Positions 13,611 through 20,334 of a stretch of 20,395 bases of DNA are shown piece after piece; within the stretch, counting starts at the first letter, position 1; each line of letters begins with the position of its first letter. The position numbers and the translations under genes are program-made. Below the pieces are notes generated by a model that did not search any database, was not told where the DNA came from, and saw only the letters and a list, made by a program, of their open reading frames with translations. Origin of the DNA: Firmicutes bacterium CAG:170 (GTDB taxonomy: Bacteria > Bacillota > Clostridia > Oscillospirales > Oscillospiraceae); NCBI GenBank assembly GCA_000436735.1, contig FR887066.1, positions 1 through 20,395 of the forward strand, written 5' to 3'.

Positions 13611-14938
13611 GTCTCGATATGTGCACAGCGTGGAAACAGATCGAACGCCTCCGCGTGGGTAAGCGCGTAGCCGCCCTCGCGCAGGAGCTTCACGTCCCGC
13701 GCGAGCGTCGCCGGGTCGCAGGAAACGTAGACGATGCGCTTCGGGGCCATTTCGAGCATGGCGGCGATCACGTCGCGGCTGACGCCCTTTCGAGGCGGAT
13801 CGACGACGATCACGTCCAGCTTCACGCCGCGCCGCGCAAATTCCAACGCCGCTTCTCCGGCGTCGGCGCAGAAAAACTCCGTGTTTTCAAGGCCGTTCCG
13901 GGCGGCGTTCTCCCTGGCGTCGCGGATGGCGGCGTCGATGATCTCCACGCCGTAGGCCTTCCCGGCATGGCGTGCAAGGCAGAGCGTGATGGTGCCCGCA
14001 CCGCAGTAGAGATCGAGCACCGAGTCCTTTTCCGTCAGGCCTGCCAGCCGCACGGCGGCGTCATACAGCCGCTCCGCCTGATCGTGATTCACCTGATAGA
14101 AGCTTCTGGCCGAGAGCCGGAAGCGCAGGCCGCAGAGCGTATCCTCGATCGTATCGCTGCCGTAAAGCGTCTCAAAGCGGTCGCCGAGGATGGTATTGCC
14201 GCGCTTTTCGTTATAGGAAACGACGATCCCCGCCGTCTGCGGCACCTCGCGCAGAATTGCTTCCACCAACGCCGCAGGCTGCGGCGTTTTTTTTGCGTTC
14301 AGAACGACACAGCAGAGCGCCTGCCTGCTGACAAAGCCCAGCCGCAGATAGATATGCCGGACGCAGCCGGTATGCGTTTTTTCGTCGTAGGCCGGGACGC
14401 GGTTTTCGCGCATCCAGTCCGTCACGGCCTTTTTCAGCCGTTCGGCGCAATCCGGTTGGAGCCTGCAGCCGTCCGCCGGAATGACCTCGTGCGTGCGCGC
14501 GCGGTAAAAGCCCGCAACGGCGCGGCCCTTTTGCTGCGCGACCGGGAACTGCACCTTATTGCGGTAGCCGTTCTGTACGGCCGCGCCCGTGATCTCCAGC
14601 TCCGGGACGCTGCACCCGCCGATGCGTTCGAGCGCGTCGCGGACGCGCCGGCGCTTGAGACGCAGCTCCTCGTCATAATCCATGTGCCGGAAATCGCAGC
14701 CGCCGCAGCGGCCAAAATATGGGCAGTCCGGCTCCACGCGGTGCGGCGACGGCTCTGTGAGCGTCTCCAATACGCCGTGTGCCGCCGTTTTTCCGATATT
14801 TACAATGCGGATCACGCATTTTTCACCCGCGATCACGCCGGGAATGAAAATGACCTCACCGTCGATGCGCGCCACGCCCTCGCCGTCCGAGGTGTAACCG
14901 GTGATCTCGACGGGATACCGTTCGTTGAGCTTCAGCAT
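13304..14938 (-). CDS. rlmD: Chimeric 23S rRNA (uracil-C5)-methyltransferase
   Basis: This 544-residue SAM-dependent RNA methyltransferase of the RumA/RlmD (RlmCD) family methylates C5 of a uracil in 23S rRNA. It has a TRAM domain (1-60), iron-sulfur cysteines Cys72, Cys78, Cys81 and Cys158, a SAM-binding VLDLYCGAG (about 307-315), DPPRKG (380-385) and the catalytic Cys407 in YVSCDPATLARD. The core ends at His440-Ile441-Glu442-Thr443; beyond this an element-encoded tail replaces the native end. Adding the seven host codons left at 918-941 would give 450 residues, the usual family length. The ATG at 14938 has GGAGG at ideal spacing; an apparent upstream start at 14965 only translates a parS site. 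Function probably persists, since all catalytic motifs precede the junction. Confidence 0.93.
   Translation of the reverse strand: MLKLNERYPVEITGYTSDGEGVARIDGEVIFIPGVIAGEKCVIRIVNIGKTAAHGVLETLTEPSPHRVEPDCPYFGRCGGCDFRHMDYDEELRLKRRRVRDALERIGGCSVPELEITGAAVQNGYRNKVQFPVAQQKGRAVAGFYRARTHEVIPADGCRLQPDCAERLKKAVTDWMRENRVPAYDEKTHTGCVRHIYLRLGFVSRQALCCVVLNAKKTPQPAALVEAILREVPQTAGIVVSYNEKRGNTILGDRFETLYGSDTIEDTLCGLRFRLSARSFYQVNHDQAERLYDAAVRLAGLTEKDSVLDLYCGAGTITLCLARHAGKAYGVEIIDAAIRDARENAARNGLENTEFFCADAGEAALEFARRGVKLDVIVVDPPRKGVSRDVIAAMLEMAPKRIVYVSCDPATLARDVKLLREGGYALTHAEAFDLFPRCAHIETVVLLSKGEIDSKKVRVEFSLENMDMSGFQKGATYPQIKEYVQEHSGLKVSSLYISQVKRKCGLDVGQNYNLSKKENVKQPQCPPEKEEAIMEALRYYGMIK
13611..13617. other. Right attachment core (attR)
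   Basis: This is the second copy of GTCTCGA, within rlmD codons 441-443. Sequence to the right is host rlmD and sequence to the left is element DNA. It is in direct orientation with the copy at 943-949. Confidence 0.8.
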
Positions 14939-14948
14939 ATTCCTCCAT

Positions 14949-14964
14949 TGTTTCACATGAAACA
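14949..14964. promoter_or_regulatory. parS: parS site in the rlmD leader
   Basis: TGTTTCACATGAAACA differs at one base from the ParB target consensus TGTTTCACGTGAAACA. It lies between the rlmD promoter and its Shine-Dalgarno, 1.8 kb from parA. ParB bound or spreading here could affect rlmD transcription. Confidence 0.88.
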
Positions 14965-14969
14965 TTCTC

Positions 14970-14998
14970 TTGAATTCTCTCTTCGATTATTTTATCAT
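14970..14998 (+). promoter_or_regulatory. Promoter of the radical SAM gene
   Basis: TTGAAT (14970-14975) and TATCAT (14993-14998) are 17 bp apart, 31 bp before the start codon. It overlaps the divergent rlmD promoter, so the two genes share about 50 bp of control DNA. Confidence 0.6.
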
Positions 14999-15017
14999 AG
15001 ACCCACAAAGCTGTAAA
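14989..15017 (-). promoter_or_regulatory. Promoter of rlmD
   Basis: On the minus strand TTTACA (15012-15017) and TAAAAT (14989-14994) are 17 bp apart, with an extended TG before the -10. The predicted start is near 14982, upstream of the parS site and the rlmD ribosome binding site. Confidence 0.7.
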
Positions 15018-15029
15018 GGCAGGGATATC

Positions 15030-15914
15030 ATGCTTTCTTATACGCACTGTACGCTCTGTCCGCGCCGATGCGGCGTGGACCGGACGAGGGGACAGCTCGG
15101 CTTCTGCAAAATGCCGGGGCAGATTCATGCCGCCCGCGCGGGCGTTCATTACTGGGAGGAGCCGGTCATTTCCGGCAGCTTCGGCAGCGGCGCGGTCTTT
15201 TTCTCCGGCTGCACGCTGAAATGTGCCTTTTGTCAGAATTACGACATTTCGCAGGAGAATTTCGGCAAACCAATGACCTCCACCGAGCTGCGCGCCGCGT
15301 TTGAGCGATTGATCGACGAGGGCGTACAGAACATCAATCTGGTCACGCCGGCACATTTTCTCCCCGACATTCTTCCGGCGCTGGAGCCGAAGCTTCCCGT
15401 GCCAGTCGTCTACAACTGCGGCGGCTATGAGTCCGTGGAGACGCTGCGGCAGCTGGAAGGGAAGATCGACGTCTATCTTCCGGACTTCAAATACAGCGAC
15501 AACGCGCTTGCGAAGAAGCTGTCCTCCGCACCGGACTATTTTGAAACGGCCTCCGCCGCGATCCTGGAAATGTACCGGCAGGTAGGGAAGCCCGTGCTTG
15601 AGGACGACGAAATGAAGCGCGGCGTTCTGGTGCGGCATCTGGTGCTGCCGGGCTGCGTGGACAATTCTCTGGGCGTGCTCGACTGGGTCGCGGAGCATTT
15701 CCGCAGCGGCGACATTCTTTTCAGTCTGATGAGCCAGTACGTCCCGATGGGGCGGGCGGTGGAAATGCCGCCGTTTGACCGGCGCATCACGGAGCTGGAA
15801 TATGACTCGGTGCTGTCCTACATGATGCTGCTCGGAATTGAGGACGGCTATACACAGGACTTTTCCTCCGCAGAGCGCGGCTATACACCGAGATTCGATT
15901 TGACCGGCCTGTAA
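15030..15914 (+). CDS. Radical SAM protein, PflA-like activase family
   Basis: This 294-residue cytoplasmic radical SAM protein is of the group annotated as pyruvate formate-lyase activating enzyme-like. The 4Fe-4S motif CxxxCxxC is at Cys61, Cys65 and Cys68 (SGCTLKCAFCQNYDIS). Four extra N-terminal cysteines (Cys7, Cys10, Cys14, Cys26) may hold a second metal site. Downstream, INLVTPAHFLPDI, VYNCGGYE and DVYLPDFKY follow the family pattern. The ATG at 15030 has AGGGA just upstream and removes an unlikely 20-residue extension. No glycyl radical enzyme lies nearby, so its target is unknown and PflA activity should not be assumed. It diverges from rlmD and precedes lexA. Confidence 0.85.
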   Translation: MLSYTHCTLCPRRCGVDRTRGQLGFCKMPGQIHAARAGVHYWEEPVISGSFGSGAVFFSGCTLKCAFCQNYDISQENFGKPMTSTELRAAFERLIDEGVQNINLVTPAHFLPDILPALEPKLPVPVVYNCGGYESVETLRQLEGKIDVYLPDFKYSDNALAKKLSSAPDYFETASAAILEMYRQVGKPVLEDDEMKRGVLVRHLVLPGCVDNSLGVLDWVAEHFRSGDILFSLMSQYVPMGRAVEMPPFDRRITELEYDSVLSYMMLLGIEDGYTQDFSSAERGYTPRFDLTGL

Positions 15915-15922
15915 AAATTCAG

Positions 15923-15961
15923 AAACATGTGTTTGCTTTTTCCAGCAAAGTGTGCTATACT
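15923..15961 (+). promoter_or_regulatory. lexA promoter with LexA-box-like operator
   Basis: TTGCTT (15933-15938) and TATACT (15956-15961) are 17 bp apart, and the -10 is extended by TGC. A dyad AAAC-4-GTTT (15923-15934) overlaps the -35 and resembles the Gram-positive LexA box GAAC-4-GTTC with its outer bases changed. Autorepression of lexA is expected, but this variant site is not proven. Confidence 0.6.
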
Positions 15962-16024
15962 CCGATTTAGAAATACATTCACAGCGTTCAGCAACCGCCG
16001 CGCATTCCAAAAGGAGGAGTTTTT

Positions 16025-16603
16025 ATGGCGCGCACCACGGATAAACGGGAAAAGATCTTGCACTTTGTTACACAGTTCATTCAGGAGAATCATTATGCAC
16101 CCTCCGTGCGCGAGATCTGTGCCGCCGTCGGCCTGCAATCCACTGCGACCGTCCATTACCACCTCAACGCATTGCGCGAAAGCGGCCTCATCCAGATGGA
16201 CGATATGAAAAAGCGCACCATCACGCTTCCCGACGCGCACCGTCCCGACCGCATTCCCGTGATTGGCGTGGTTACGGCCGGTATCCCCATCCTTGCCGTG
16301 GAGAACATTGAGGGCTATATCCCGTGGGACGGCGAAAGCGGCTGCTTTGCGCTCCGCGTGCGCGGAGATTCCATGATCGGCGCGGGCATTCTCGACGGGG
16401 ACAAGGTCGTCGTCCGTCCGCAGCAGAGCGCGGAAAACGGCGAGATCGTCGTGGCGCTGCTCGAGGACTCCGCAACGGTCAAGCGACTTAAAAAGAAGGG
16501 CACGGAGGTCTGGCTCATGCCGGAAAATCCTGCGTATGACCCGATCGACGGACGCGCGGCGTCCATTCTCGGAAAGGTCAAGGCCGTCATCCGGGAATAC
16601 TGA
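16025..16603 (+). CDS. lexA: LexA SOS repressor
   Basis: This 192-residue LexA represses SOS genes and cleaves itself when RecA filaments form on damaged DNA. The N-terminal winged helix (1-65) includes SVREICAAVGLQSTATVHYH as the DNA-binding helices. The cleavage bond is Ala85-Gly86 (VVTAGIP), the nucleophile is Ser116 (GDSMIG), and the general base is Lys153 (ATVKRLKK). Length is slightly under the family norm of about 200. AAGGAGGAG lies 5 nt before the ATG. The gene has its own promoter and is followed by a parS site and a terminator. A chromosomal LexA next to a mobile element could tie excision to DNA damage, but no LexA box was seen in the element. Confidence 0.96.
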   Translation: MARTTDKREKILHFVTQFIQENHYAPSVREICAAVGLQSTATVHYHLNALRESGLIQMDDMKKRTITLPDAHRPDRIPVIGVVTAGIPILAVENIEGYIPWDGESGCFALRVRGDSMIGAGILDGDKVVVRPQQSAENGEIVVALLEDSATVKRLKKKGTEVWLMPENPAYDPIDGRAASILGKVKAVIREY

Positions 16604-16606
16604 GCG

Positions 16607-16622
16607 TGTTTCACGTGAAACA
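16607..16622. promoter_or_regulatory. parS: Perfect parS site
   Basis: TGTTTCACGTGAAACA matches the Bacillus-type parS consensus fully. It lies directly after the lexA stop codon and about 115 bp before parA. Confidence 0.95.
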
Positions 16623-16637
16623 ACTGAATCCATGCTT

Positions 16638-16673
16638 CTGCCCGATGTTTCATGTGAAACATCGGGCAGTTTT
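16638..16673 (+). terminator. parS: lexA terminator containing a parS site
   Basis: A perfect 32-bp palindrome (16638-16669) is followed by a short T-run. Its outer arms read CTGCCCGA and its centre is TGTTTCATGTGAAACA (16646-16661), a one-mismatch parS. As RNA it is a GC-rich hairpin suited to ending lexA transcripts; as DNA it is a ParB target. It is the reverse complement of the parS in the rlmD leader. Confidence 0.8.
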
Positions 16674-16677
16674 CTGG

Positions 16678-16706
16678 TTGCAATTGCCGGATACACGCAT
16701 TATAAT
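16678..16706 (+). promoter_or_regulatory. parAB promoter
   Basis: TTGCAA (16678-16683) and a perfect TATAAT (16701-16706) are 17 bp apart, 33 bp before the parA start. It lies between two parS sites on the left and parA on the right, so bound ParB could influence it. Confidence 0.8.
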
Positions 16707-16738
16707 AAGTTCCAATAGAGTTTTGAAGGAGGGCGCAT

Positions 16739-17503
16739 ATGGGCAGAATCATCGCTCTGGTCAATCAGAAGGGCGGCGTCGGAAAAACGACGACCGCGGT
16801 CAATCTGACGGCAGCGCTGCATCAGGCGGGGCTGAAAACGCTGCTCTGCGACTTCGACCCGCAGGCCAACGCGACCTCCGGTCTTGGTGTGGAAAAGGGG
16901 CATACGCCGTCCTCGAGCTACGATGTTGTCATCAACGGCGCGGACGCGGCGGAGGCCGTCGTCCACACGGATTTCGGCGACCTCATCCCGTCCTCCGCCG
17001 CGCTTTCCGGCGCGGGTGTGGAGCTGGTCGGGACGGAGGGCCGGGAATTCGTCCTGAAAAACGCGCTGGCTCCGCTCAAGGACGGCTATGACGTTATTCT
17101 GATCGACTGCCCGCCATCCCTGGAGCTGCTGACGCTCAACGCGCTCTGCGCGGCGGACAGCGTGCTGATCCCGGTGCAGTGCGAATATTACGCGCTCGAG
17201 GGTCTGTCCGACCTGATGACCACGATGCGCGCCGTCAAGCGGCGGCTCAATCCGAAAATTGAAATTTTCGGCGTGCTGCTGACGATGTACGACGGACGCA
17301 CCAACTTTTCCGCGCAGGTCGCGGAGGAGGTGCGGCGGCATTTTCCGGGCAAGGTCTTTGCCAGCATGATCCCGCGCAACGTCCGCCTCAGCGAGGCCCC
17401 CAGCCACGGGCTGCCGGTCTTTGCCTACGACCGCTTCAGCCGCGGTGCGCGGGCGTATCTGTCTCTGGCGGAGGAAATCTTGAAAAAGCTGAAAAATTCC
17501 TGA
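16739..17503 (+). CDS. parA: Chromosome-partitioning ATPase ParA/Soj
   Basis: This 254-residue Walker-type ATPase works with ParB to segregate replication origins. The deviant Walker A KGGVGKTT (11-18) and FDPQANAT (39-46) are present, as is the IDCPPSLELLT Walker B region. The short N-terminus without a DNA-binding domain is typical of chromosomal Soj rather than plasmid ParA. AAGGAGGG lies a few bases before the ATG. parB follows 16 bp downstream in the same operon. The neighbouring parS sites mark this as the origin-proximal segregation locus. Confidence 0.96.
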   Translation: MGRIIALVNQKGGVGKTTTAVNLTAALHQAGLKTLLCDFDPQANATSGLGVEKGHTPSSSYDVVINGADAAEAVVHTDFGDLIPSSAALSGAGVELVGTEGREFVLKNALAPLKDGYDVILIDCPPSLELLTLNALCAADSVLIPVQCEYYALEGLSDLMTTMRAVKRRLNPKIEIFGVLLTMYDGRTNFSAQVAEEVRRHFPGKVFASMIPRNVRLSEAPSHGLPVFAYDRFSRGARAYLSLAEEILKKLKNS

Positions 17504-17519
17504 AAAGGGAGCGAATTTT

Positions 17520-18380
17520 ATGACGAAACAACGTGGCCTCGGCAAGGGGCTGGGCGCGCTTCTCGGCGAAGCGGCCATGCAGACGGCGCAGCCGCCCTCC
17601 GGCGCGCAGCTTCTGCCGCTGCAAAAGGTGGAGCCGAATCCGCTCCAGCCGCGCAAGAGCTTTGACCCGGACGAATTGCAGGCGCTGGCCGATTCCATCG
17701 CCATGCACGGCATTATCCAGCCGCTGACCGTGCGGCAGCTGCCGTCCGGCTTCTATCAGATCATCGCCGGTGAGCGCCGCTGGCGCGCAGCCCGGCTCGC
17801 GGGACTCGACGAGGTTCCGGTCGTCGTGATCGAGGCCGACGACAAGAAGGCCATGGAGCTGGCGCTGATCGAAAATCTCCAGCGCTCCGACCTCAATCCC
17901 ATCGAAGAGGCCAAGGGCTATCAGCAGCTCATGACCGAATACGGCATGACGCAGGAGGTCACGGCGGAGCGCGTCGGAAAATCCCGACCGGCGGTGGCAA
18001 ATGCGCTGCGCCTGCTGTCGCTGTCTCCGGCGGTGCTGGAGCTGGTCGAGCAGGGGAGGCTTTCCGCCGGACACGCCCGGGCGCTTCTGACCGTCAAATC
18101 CGCGCCGGAGCAGTACGCCGTGGCGATGAAGGTCATCAATTTGCAGCTCTCCGTCCGGCAGACGGAAAATATGTGCAAAAATCTTGTGAAAGCCACCAAG
18201 CCCAAGCAGGAAAAGCCCATCGCGGTCGATTATCTGGCCGAATGCGAAAAAACACTCTCCAAGCGCCTTGGACGCGGCGTCCGCATCGTCAGCGGAAAGC
18301 GTAAGGGCCGTCTGGAGCTGGAATACTACGGAGAAGAGGACCTCCAGCGGCTGTATGAGCTTCTGGAACGTCTGAGCTGA
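17520..18380 (+). CDS. parB: Chromosome-partitioning protein ParB/Spo0J
   Basis: This 286-residue ParB binds parS and spreads as a CTP-dependent clamp to load ParA and SMC. The N-terminal start GLGKGLGALLGE is the conserved ParA-contacting peptide. The CTPase motif GERRWRA (84-90) and ENLQRSDLNPIEEA (118-131) are intact. The HTH (about 144-168, MTQEVTAERVGKSRPAVANA) reads parS, and a C-terminal dimer domain ends the protein (about 235-286). GGGAG precedes the ATG. Three parS sites lie within 2.6 kb upstream. Confidence 0.96.
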   Translation: MTKQRGLGKGLGALLGEAAMQTAQPPSGAQLLPLQKVEPNPLQPRKSFDPDELQALADSIAMHGIIQPLTVRQLPSGFYQIIAGERRWRAARLAGLDEVPVVVIEADDKKAMELALIENLQRSDLNPIEEAKGYQQLMTEYGMTQEVTAERVGKSRPAVANALRLLSLSPAVLELVEQGRLSAGHARALLTVKSAPEQYAVAMKVINLQLSVRQTENMCKNLVKATKPKQEKPIAVDYLAECEKTLSKRLGRGVRIVSGKRKGRLELEYYGEEDLQRLYELLERLS

Positions 18381-18397
18381 AAGGAGGACTTCCCGTA

Positions 18398-18949
18398 ATG
18401 AGTGAAGAAAACAAGCCCACGCCGCAGAGCGAGGCGGATAAGGAAAAGGAGCTTGCCGCCAAGCGCAACGCATTTCTGCGGTACATGACGATCATTTTTG
18501 CCGTCGCGTTTCTGCTGGTGCTGATTTCGCTGGTCTTGCAGGCCCACACCGCAAAGGCCGCGCTCTCCGATCTGAAGGAGAGCAATTCCAGTGCCCTGTC
18601 CAACGCCGCCGTCAACGCGGAGCTGCTTCAGGACGAGAACCGCAAGCTTCAGGAGGAGCTGGACAGCACCAAGAAGCTGCTTGCGGACGAGCAGGAAAAG
18701 GCAAAAACGCAGGAGGAAAGCATCGCGCAGCTGGAGCAGGAGCTGGAGGCTCTGCGCACCGAGCACGCGGAGGCCTCTGAAAGCAGTGAAGGCACGCAGG
18801 AGGCGTATGATGCGCTGCTGACGGCGCTGCGCTGCACGACCCGCGAAGGAAACGTCACGTTCTCAAAGGCCATGAGCACCGTGGAAAAATATAAGGAATA
18901 CCTCTCGCAGGAGGCGCTTGCCGTTTACGAAGCGCTCCAGGAGAACTAA
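18398..18949 (+). CDS. Membrane-anchored coiled-coil protein of unknown function
   Basis: This 183-residue protein has a charged N-terminus (1-27), a single membrane helix (about 28-49, YMTIIFAVAFLLVLISLVL) and a long extracytoplasmic coiled coil (about 55-125) rich in Glu, Gln, Leu and Lys. A short C-terminal domain follows (135-183, ending YKEYLSQEALAVYEALQEN). The positive charge just before the helix predicts the N-terminus inside. GGAGG lies 9 nt before the ATG at 18398; parB ends 18 bp upstream and serS starts 12 bp downstream, so all three look co-transcribed. I do not recognise a family. Its place suggests an envelope or division role, but that is only context. Confidence 0.85.
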   Translation: MSEENKPTPQSEADKEKELAAKRNAFLRYMTIIFAVAFLLVLISLVLQAHTAKAALSDLKESNSSALSNAAVNAELLQDENRKLQEELDSTKKLLADEQEKAKTQEESIAQLEQELEALRTEHAEASESSEGTQEAYDALLTALRCTTREGNVTFSKAMSTVEKYKEYLSQEALAVYEALQEN

Positions 18950-18960
18950 GGAGAAAAGCT

Positions 18961-20286
18961 ATGCTGGATATTCGATTTGTTAGAGAAAACCCGGATGTTG
19001 TCAAGGAAAACATCCGCAAAAAGTTTCAGGATGAGAAGCTTCCGCTCGTAGATGAGGTCGTAGAGCTGGACGCGAAGCGCCGCGCGGCCATCGCCGAGGT
19101 CGAAAGCCTCAAGGCCGCCCGCAACAAGCTCTCGAAGGCGAACGGCCCGCTTTACGGCCAGCTGAAAAAGTGCGCCGACGAGTTGAAAAAGGCCGAGCTT
19201 CAGGCGCAGATCGATCAGAACAACGCCGCCGTCAAGGCCGACGACGACCGCCGCGCGGAGCTTGACCAGCAGGTCGCGGAGATGGACGCACGGATCAAGG
19301 AGATCATGTACGTCATTCCGAACATCATTGACCCGTCCGTCCCCATCGGCCCGGACGACAGCTGCAACGTCGAGGCGCAGCGCTTCGGCGAGCCGGTCGT
19401 GCCTGATTTCGAGGTCCCGCATCATGTCGATATCATGGCGCGCTTCGACGGCATCGATAAGGATGCCGCAGGCCGCGTAGCCGGTATGGGCTTCTACTAT
19501 CTGCTGGGCGACATCGCGCGTCTGCACGAGGCCGTGCTTGCCTACGCGCGCGATTTCATGATCGACGAAAAGCACTTCACCTATGTCATTCCTCCGTTCA
19601 TGATGCACGGCGACGTGGTCAAGGGCGTCATGTCCTTCCCGGAGATGGAGGCCATGATGTATAAGATCGAGGGCGAGGATCTCTACCTGATCGGCACGTC
19701 CGAGCACACGATGATCGGCCGCTTCATCGACCAGATCCTTCCTGAAAGCCAGCTGCCGCTGACGCTCACATCCTATTCCCCCTGCTTCCGCAAGGAGGTC
19801 GGCAGCCACGGTCTGGAGGAGCGCGGCGTCTACCGCATCCATCAGTTCGAAAAGCAGGAAATGATCGTCGTCTGCAAGCCCGAGGACTCCAACGACTGGT
19901 ATGAGAAGCTGTGGCACTATTCCGTCGAGTTGTTCCTGAATCTGGAAATTCCGGTTCGTCAGCTCATCTGCTGCTCCGGCGATCTGGCCGATCTCAAGGT
20001 CAAATCCTGCGATATCGAGGCGTGGAGCCCGCGGCAGAAGAAGTATTTCGAGGTCTGCTCCTGCTCCAACCTCGGAGACGCGCAGGCGCGCCGCCTGAAT
20101 ATCAAGGTGCGCGGCGAGGACGGCAAGCTCTACCTCGCCCATACGCTGAATAATACCTGCATCGCGCCGCCGCGTATGCTCATTGCCTTCCTCGAGAATC
20201 ATTTGCAGGCCGACGGCTCCGTCACCATCCCGAAGTGCCTCCAGCCGTATATGGGCGGCAAAGAGGTGCTTGTTCCCAAGCACTGA
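18961..20286 (+). CDS. serS: Seryl-tRNA synthetase
   Basis: This 441-residue class II synthetase charges tRNA-Ser. The N-terminal antiparallel coiled-coil arm (about 25-115) grips the long variable arm of the tRNA. The catalytic domain has TSEHTM (246-251), motif 2 CFRKEVGSHG...GVYRIHQFEK (275-298) and motif 3 HTLNNTCIAPPRMLIAFLEN (394-413). These motifs differ from the usual bacterial FRSEAGSAGRDTRG and HTLNGSGLAVGR patterns and look closer to some archaeal or eukaryotic forms. AAGGAG lies 6 nt before the ATG. There is no T-box leader, since only 11 bp separate it from the previous gene. Confidence 0.95.
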   Translation: MLDIRFVRENPDVVKENIRKKFQDEKLPLVDEVVELDAKRRAAIAEVESLKAARNKLSKANGPLYGQLKKCADELKKAELQAQIDQNNAAVKADDDRRAELDQQVAEMDARIKEIMYVIPNIIDPSVPIGPDDSCNVEAQRFGEPVVPDFEVPHHVDIMARFDGIDKDAAGRVAGMGFYYLLGDIARLHEAVLAYARDFMIDEKHFTYVIPPFMMHGDVVKGVMSFPEMEAMMYKIEGEDLYLIGTSEHTMIGRFIDQILPESQLPLTLTSYSPCFRKEVGSHGLEERGVYRIHQFEKQEMIVVCKPEDSNDWYEKLWHYSVELFLNLEIPVRQLICCSGDLADLKVKSCDIEAWSPRQKKYFEVCSCSNLGDAQARRLNIKVRGEDGKLYLAHTLNNTCIAPPRMLIAFLENHLQADGSVTIPKCLQPYMGGKEVLVPKH

Positions 20287-20334
20287 GGATTCACAGACTG
20301 CGGACGCAGGCCGCGGCCAGCGGCAGATTTTGTC

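Larger units (their letters stand above)
943..13617. mobile_element. Integrative mobilizable element in rlmD
   Basis: A segment of about 12.67 kb is bounded by short direct repeats inside rlmD. It holds a serine recombinase with an HTH partner, a MobV relaxase and matching oriT, primase and helicase, divergent regulators with a sigma-like factor, and a MarR/ABC transporter cargo. It carries no conjugative secretion or coupling genes, so it would be mobilized by a helper. Its base composition is visibly lower in GC than the flanking rlmD, parAB and serS genes. The 3' part of rlmD is split: the native seven-codon end is left at 918-941, and the element supplies a replacement tail at 13304-13610. 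Insertion of serine-recombinase elements in rumA/rlmD is known in other Firmicutes. Confidence 0.92.
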
